From an uncultured Oscillospiraceae bacterium (lineage in GTDB: Bacteria; Bacillota; Clostridia; Oscillospirales; Oscillospiraceae): a stretch of 10,240 bases of DNA. Shown piece by piece: positions 7,501-10,240 of this stretch. The stretch covers positions 1 through 10,240 of the forward strand of contig CAKUJA010000075.1 of assembly GCA_934661135.1 (NCBI GenBank). The letters are read 5' to 3'. A program made the translations under genes and the position numbers. Numbering within the stretch: position 1 is the stretch's first letter; each line of letters starts with the position of its first letter. The notes under the pieces are model-generated. The model searched no databases and was not told where the DNA came from. It worked only from the letters and a program-made list of their open reading frames with translations.

Positions 7501-9118
7501 ACAGCGTTTCAGAGATTTCGCTGCACTTTTTGTTGATTGCGCGCACGTCGGATGCCACGGAGCCAACCGCACCGTTGAGCGCGCCGCTGAGGAGTGTGAC
7601 CTGACTGGTGATGCCGTTCATCGCCGAGGTGAGACCGCCGAAGTCGGGCGCGCCGATGATGTCGGTGTTGGCATCGAGACCGCCGGAGGCGCTGCCGTTG
7701 GTGGTGACCTGTCCGGTGAGCGGCCCATCGAAGGAGATTGTGCCGCCGTTGGCATTGACGTCGACGGAGACGGACGCGTTGTTTTCGCCGGTGCTGTCAC
7801 CGTCGCCGTTCGGCGTGACGGTGATGTTGCCGAGGGAGCCGTCGGGCAGGGTGACGTCCGGAAGCTCTGTGAAGCTGCCGGTGGTATTTCTGTCGGCGGT
7901 ACCGCTGCCGCGGACAACTGTATTGACGTTTGCGTTGAGCCGGACATTGTTGGCTTCGGCCACGGCGGTGTCGACATAGCCGGAGAGCGTGTTCAGCCGG
8001 GCGCTGACGCTGGCGGAGCTGCCTTCAGCGTCGGACGCGGCCTTGTCGACCAGTGCGCTGAGCTCATTGAGCTGCGTTTGCAGCTTTTTGACGTCGGTTT
8101 CCTTGAGATCCATTTCGACATACGGTTCGAGCTGGCCGGCGATGCCGCCGACATCCTTGCGGCCATAGACGGAGCCGCTGTTGACGCAGGCGTCGACACG
8201 GCCGCTGGTGCGGCCGACAATGCCGCCGACGTTGTAGCCGATGTGCGGATAGCCGATGGTGGCGTCATTGGCGCAGCCGAGCACGGTGCCGGAGGAGTAG
8301 CCGACGATGCCGCCGGTATCGGTGGCGATGTTGGCCGTGGAGAGGTCGCTGAGCTTGGAGAGGTCAAACGAGAACGAAAGGTTGAGATCGTCCAGATTGA
8401 GACCGGGGTCGACACTCTCGATATTGACGTAGGAACTGTTGCGGCAGGCGGAGACCAGGCCAAGGTTGCAGCCGGCGATGCCGCCGGTGCGGTTTTCGCC
8501 GTCGACCGTGCCGGAGGCGCGGCAGGAGGAAAGCTGGCCGGAAGCCTTGTTTTCGCCGACAATCGCGCCCGTGTTATGCGAGCCGGATACGCTGCCGCGG
8601 AACACACAGGCGGAGATGGTGCCGTAGTTTTCACCGACGATGCCGCCGACGCTGACACAGTCTCCACTGGGAGCCACCGTGCCCTCAACAGTGAGGTTAC
8701 GGACGACGCCGGAGGACTGGAGCGTGCAGATCAGTCCGGCTGGGGAATAGGCACCGGTGATGGAAAGGCCGCTGATTGTGTGGCCGTTGCCGTTGAAAGT
8801 GCCGCCGAACGTCGCAATGGGGACAAAGTCAAGCCCGCTGAGGTCGAGATCGGCTTCGAGCGAGACGGTTTTGCCCTGTGACCAGGAATCAAGCGTGCAG
8901 CTCGCGGCAAAGGCGAGGAACTCGTCTGCCGTGGAGATGGAAATGGTATCTTCCGGCAGAGAATCGGTCTCGTCTGCGGCTGCGGCGGCTTCCGCCGCGG
9001 CCGGTGCGGGAGATTCTTCGTCATCCTCCGCACCAAGCGCGGGGAGCGTGGAGCAGAACGTGAGCATCACGACGAGCAGCGCCGCAAGCAGGCGGCGAAG
9101 GAGCTTATTCTGTTTCAT
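4532..9118 (-). CDS. Giant GLUG-repeat membrane-anchored surface protein
   Basis: 1528 residues. Order: signal peptide (about 1-30, ending LPALGA); a beta-helix opening with FGGTFNGNGHTISGLSI (104-120); six GLUG repeats with VGGIVG-type cores (about 155-337); an insert with coiled coils around Gly/Asn/Thr-rich sequence (337-577); five more GLUG repeats (581-739); a Flg_new/InlB-like module (777-839, ending TVTAVYTP); a membrane segment (985-1007) with basic stop-transfer; a cytoplasmic coiled coil (1046-1071); a second membrane segment (1103-1129); and a C-terminal beta-rich domain of about 400 residues I cannot name. Likely an envelope-bound surface protein; GLUG proteins are often called adhesins, but binding is unproven here. 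ATG 9118 fits the strong ribosome binding site and signal peptide; ATG 9157 lies within the permease gene. Overlap with the permease gene is 14 bp. Confidence 0.88.
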   Translation of the reverse strand: MKQNKLLRRLLAALLVVMLTFCSTLPALGAEDDEESPAPAAAEAAAAADETDSLPEDTISISTADEFLAFAASCTLDSWSQGKTVSLEADLDLSGLDFVPIATFGGTFNGNGHTISGLSITGAYSPAGLICTLQSSGVVRNLTVEGTVAPSGDCVSVGGIVGENYGTISACVFRGSVSGSHNTGAIVGENKASGQLSSCRASGTVDGENRTGGIAGCNLGLVSACRNSSYVNIESVDPGLNLDDLNLSFSFDLSKLSDLSTANIATDTGGIVGYSSGTVLGCANDATIGYPHIGYNVGGIVGRTSGRVDACVNSGSVYGRKDVGGIAGQLEPYVEMDLKETDVKKLQTQLNELSALVDKAASDAEGSSASVSARLNTLSGYVDTAVAEANNVRLNANVNTVVRGSGTADRNTTGSFTELPDVTLPDGSLGNITVTPNGDGDSTGENNASVSVDVNANGGTISFDGPLTGQVTTNGSASGGLDANTDIIGAPDFGGLTSAMNGITSQVTLLSGALNGAVGSVASDVRAINKKCSEISETLFDAYDNLQTDDRVTDASELDVDAIALGKLTDSRNDASVNGDINTGGIAGSMAFEYSLDPEDDVSSDLSGSYKRQYTYRAVVLRCVNTGAVTGKRSNVGGITGRMDLGLITNCEGYGTITSESGSYVGGIAGLTGATIRTSFAKCALSGKTYVGGIVGSGVAETIDGGGSSVSGCYSLVDITDCEQYSGAVSGSADGTFTENRFVSDTLAGLGQRSITGSAEPIDFETLSAVDKLPRSMTAFTLCFLADDVVVSSQSFQYGASFGEDSFPEIPPKDGCYAAWDRTDLENLHFDATVTAVYTPFTTALASDAAREDGRPVLLAEGDYTNQASITATAEAQTPAAFHVRSGSLGNRISAYFESWKSGKLPPMSANWEVVDQWTVAIDSDADAPYRVRYLPPEGKASRLRIYVEQDGVWQSVDYETIGSYLAFEIPSDTARIAAVSTMPVWWIWVAVPLLLAVLIFLAVHFIRKAVRKRKPAAPENAPAAVAVGAPAEQAAPSDSNGNDALLARALSAEERLARVEAELEQLRARQSNPASAQNPPTSQPENPRPKAEAVGTAARPKRHRWLLPLILAAVLVIAAVVFFLSSGARSSLKAYHLLKDYIDQPSISFQADLSVSLERASVDTEFTVLRTTQSDPAYLVLTTDGVTLYCVNNAIYLENGASYPIGGEIFNYDDLLTEAVQVYQLVDLEAETSGSATTWRATAGQDQSAALAKLLAPALQEAAPRAVQLSLTAQDGVLSALCFHAETADGASLDLTLTPLNGDVSVPALPETVRSAVANGAPTADRTLTDDLFRLIRVFGSTLGQDTFSADLGLDADCGPVSLHTTLRYDQQRSDAQTIGCLQKDSLAVYFTDGKLCDASGNTLSADSNDWIDAAQLPALAYQLLLRGDASCTVSGSEYTYSLTLDADAMETIAHTIAPDTRQQQITFTDGTLRAVLTEDSLVSLHLSCSGSVTILLTSAPVAIRADITPASRTFTIPEAVFHALKN
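5738..5806 (-). other. Second transmembrane segment of the GLUG protein
   Basis: Residues 1105-1127 (LLPLILAAVLVIAAVVFFLS) are a second strongly hydrophobic helix preceded by basic RPKRHR. It should return the chain to the outside, so the last 400 residues or so are extracytoplasmic. The loop between the two helices is about 95 residues. Confidence 0.85.
6098..6166 (-). other. First transmembrane segment of the GLUG protein
   Basis: Residues 985-1007 (PVWWIWVAVPLLLAVLIFLA and on) form a long hydrophobic helix followed at once by RKAVRKRK, a classic stop-transfer signal. This places the beta-helix outside and the following Ala/Pro-rich coiled-coil stretch inside the cell. Confidence 0.85.
6902..7378 (-). 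repeat. GLUG repeat block 2 (five repeats)
   Basis: Encoded cores are TGGIAGSMAFEYSL, VGGITGRMDLGLITNC, VGGIAGLTGATIRTSF, VGGIVGSGVAETIDGG and a weak last one, SGAVSGSADGTFTENRF. The block resumes the beta-helix after a roughly 240-residue insert and leads into the Flg_new/InlB-like module. Confidence 0.82.
8123..8656 (-). repeat. GLUG repeat block 1 (six repeats)
   Basis: Encoded cores in order are VGGIVGENYGTISAC, TGAIVGENKASGQLSSC, TGGIAGCNLGLVSAC, TGGIVGYSSGTVLGC, VGGIVGRTSGRVDAC and VGGIAGQLEPYVEM. On the plus strand each shows as a recurring GATGCCGCCGAC- or GATGCCGCCGGT-type string. Most cores end in Cys about ten residues on. GLUG repeats are thought to form beta-helical rungs on cell-surface proteins. 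Confidence 0.88.
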
Positions 9119-10240
9119 CTTCTTCCGCCTCCTCCGGATTTGCGTTGCCCGAGACAAGACTCAGGTCAATGTTGCCCTCGACGACGGCGTGAACCGCGCC
9201 GCGGATGGTGCCGTTGATGTGGCCAGAGACCGTACCGTTGATGAGAACCCGTCCCTGTGCCGTCTTGTGTTCGCCGACGCCGACGGTGGGCACGGAGAAC
9301 GAGGTCTTGTCGACGATGTTGCTGCCGATAAGCAAGATCTGCGGCAGGACGAACATGACAAGAATGATGGAGATCACGGTGCCGCGGCCAAGGCTTTCGC
9401 CGATGCCGGCAATGACCGGCTCCGACGTCATGCTGCCGATCAGGAAGCCGCAGATGGAGAGGATGGAGCCAGAGGTGATAATCGTCGGGAAGGCGAAGTT
9501 CAGCGTTTCCACAATGGCTTCGCGGTGGTGCATCTTGCCCTTGATCTCCTGATAGCGCGTGGCGATGACGATGGCGTAGTCGATGTTTGCGCCCATCTGG
9601 ATGGAGCTGACGATCAGATAGCCGAGGAAGAAGATGTACTTGCCGGTGATTGTCGGGAACGAGAAGTTGAGCCAAATACTGCCCTGGATGACGAGAATCA
9701 GCAGAATCGGCATACCGACGGACTTGAACGTGAACAGCAGAACAACAAGCACGATCAGCACGGAGACGACGCTGACAACCGTATTGTCGACGGCGAAGGA
9801 CTTTTCAAAGTCGTATTCGTTGGTGCTGTCACCGGCGAGGTAGATGTTGCCGTCCGGGTAGTATTTCTCGGCGGTCTCGCGGATGGTATCGGTGAAATGA
9901 TAGGTCTCATCACCGCTGACCGGCAGCGTCAGATAGACGAGCATCCGGCTGTATTCGGTGCCCTGAAGCTGGTTCTTGGCGATCAGGATTTGCGTTTTTG
10001 CTTCGTTGAGTGTCTCAGTCTGGTCGTCGGACAGCGTGACAAGACCGGAATCAATCTGATCGCAGACATAGAGCAGCATATCGATCAGCGGCACCTGATA
10101 GTTTGCAATGTTGCCGGCGAGCTGCCCGTAGTTTTCCTGATTGGCCGCATAGGCTGCGTAGACAACCTCGGCCAGTTCATAGTCGAGACCAGCCAGCTCG
10201 GCAAACTGGCGCGGCGTGAGCTTATCGGCCAGCATATAGC
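9105..10240 (-). CDS. MMPL/RND family permease, C-terminal part
   Basis: The frame stays open to the window edge, so the true start lies outside; about 377 C-terminal residues are visible. Counting from the Met codon at 10235: an extracytoplasmic helical/coiled region (1-100), a beta-alpha segment with MLVYLTLPVSGDE and NIYLAGDSTNEYD (98-142), then about five or six membrane helices from 151 to 305. The key motif is MGANIDYAIVIATRYQE (214-230), the GxxxDY signature of MMPL permeases, whose Asp carries the proton relay. The SLGRGT-ISIILVMFVLPQ helix (281-299) is typical of the last segment. A tail follows (328-363) with short GTV-SGHI-NGTI-RGAV repeats and then an acidic end. RND/MMPL pumps export lipids or other hydrophobic molecules using the proton gradient; the substrate here is unknown. 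Confidence 0.9.
   Translation of the reverse strand, partial: YMLADKLTPRQFAELAGLDYELAEVVYAAYAANQENYGQLAGNIANYQVPLIDMLLYVCDQIDSGLVTLSDDQTETLNEAKTQILIAKNQLQGTEYSRMLVYLTLPVSGDETYHFTDTIRETAEKYYPDGNIYLAGDSTNEYDFEKSFAVDNTVVSVVSVLIVLVVLLFTFKSVGMPILLILVIQGSIWLNFSFPTITGKYIFFLGYLIVSSIQMGANIDYAIVIATRYQEIKGKMHHREAIVETLNFAFPTIITSGSILSICGFLIGSMTSEPVIAGIGESLGRGTVISIILVMFVLPQILLIGSNIVDKTSFSVPTVGVGEHKTAQGRVLINGTVSGHINGTIRGAVHAVVEGNIDLSLVSGNANPEEAEEDETE
9128..9135 (-). promoter_or_regulatory. Ribosome binding site fixing the GLUG-protein start
   Basis: On the minus strand GGAGGAGG ends 9 bp before the ATG at 9118. It lies within the last codons of the permease gene. It decides the start in favour of 9118 over the upstream in-frame ATG at 9157, which would add a basic leader unlike a signal peptide. 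Confidence 0.8.
9147..9254 (-). repeat. Short glycine-hydrophobic repeat tail of the permease
   Basis: After the last membrane helix the permease ends with about seven tetra- to hexapeptide steps: GRVLI, NGTV, SGHI, NGTI, RGAV, HAVV, EGNI. The spacing of Gly and beta-branched residues resembles bactofilin-like or beta-helical rungs. The tail is predicted to be cytoplasmic by standard RND topology. Confidence 0.6.

Noticed and set aside
6104..8881. A 925-codon plus-strand open frame opposite the GLUG gene
   Set aside because: It is an antisense shadow caused by GC-rich, biased codon use in the minus-strand gene. Its product is low-complexity Gly/Ala/Asp/Val sequence with no domain, while the minus strand gives a signal peptide, GLUG repeats and membrane helices.
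9119..9157. Longer GLUG protein starting at 9157
   Set aside because: The extra 13 residues are encoded within the permease gene and would bury the signal peptide; the strong ribosome binding site at 9128-9135 points to 9118.

Overview
The window looks like chromosome of a GC-rich Clostridia bacterium. A gut-type Oscillospiraceae/Ruminococcaceae member is the best guess, from strong AGGAGG-type ribosome binding sites, a YerC/YecD TrpR-like regulator, Hsp33, an ECF-type S component, GLUG-repeat surface proteins with a Flg_new/InlB-type module, and GC-rich hairpin repeats of a kind I associate with this group. That assignment is an inference; no rRNA or other taxonomic marker is present.

Layout: (1) Positions 1-640 carry no credible gene. 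They hold a composite repeat: a 109-bp element carrying strong hairpins (1-109 and 297-405, exactly 296 bp apart, last 65 bp identical) flanking four tandem 51-bp hairpin units (107-310), with decayed units to about 556. (2) Positions 620-3860 carry a compact plus-strand operon behind a plausible sigma-A promoter: yerC-like regulator, class I SAM methyltransferase, hslO (Hsp33), a DEDDh exonuclease and an ECF S-component-like membrane protein. Junctions are 4-, 4- and 1-bp overlaps, then a 15-bp gap with a strong ribosome binding site. (3) Positions 3870-3905 form a bidirectional terminator shared with the convergent operon. (4) Positions 3907-10240 carry a minus-strand operon, read from the right edge inward: the 3' part of an MMPL/RND permease gene, a 1528-residue GLUG-repeat surface protein whose start overlaps the permease stop by 14 bp, and a cytidylate-kinase-like P-loop protein.

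The plus-strand operon is mostly housekeeping (transcription, redox chaperone, DNA processing, small-molecule uptake). The minus-strand operon looks like an envelope system: a permease whose C-terminal tail has short xGxI/V repeats, translationally coupled to a membrane-anchored giant protein. That protein has an extracellular GLUG beta-helix interrupted by a coiled-coil/low-complexity insert, two membrane segments around a short cytoplasmic coiled coil, and a second extracytoplasmic beta-rich domain of about 400 residues. I suggest, as a hypothesis only, that the pair acts as one export or envelope-organising machine. It is the most interesting part of the window together with the repeat array.
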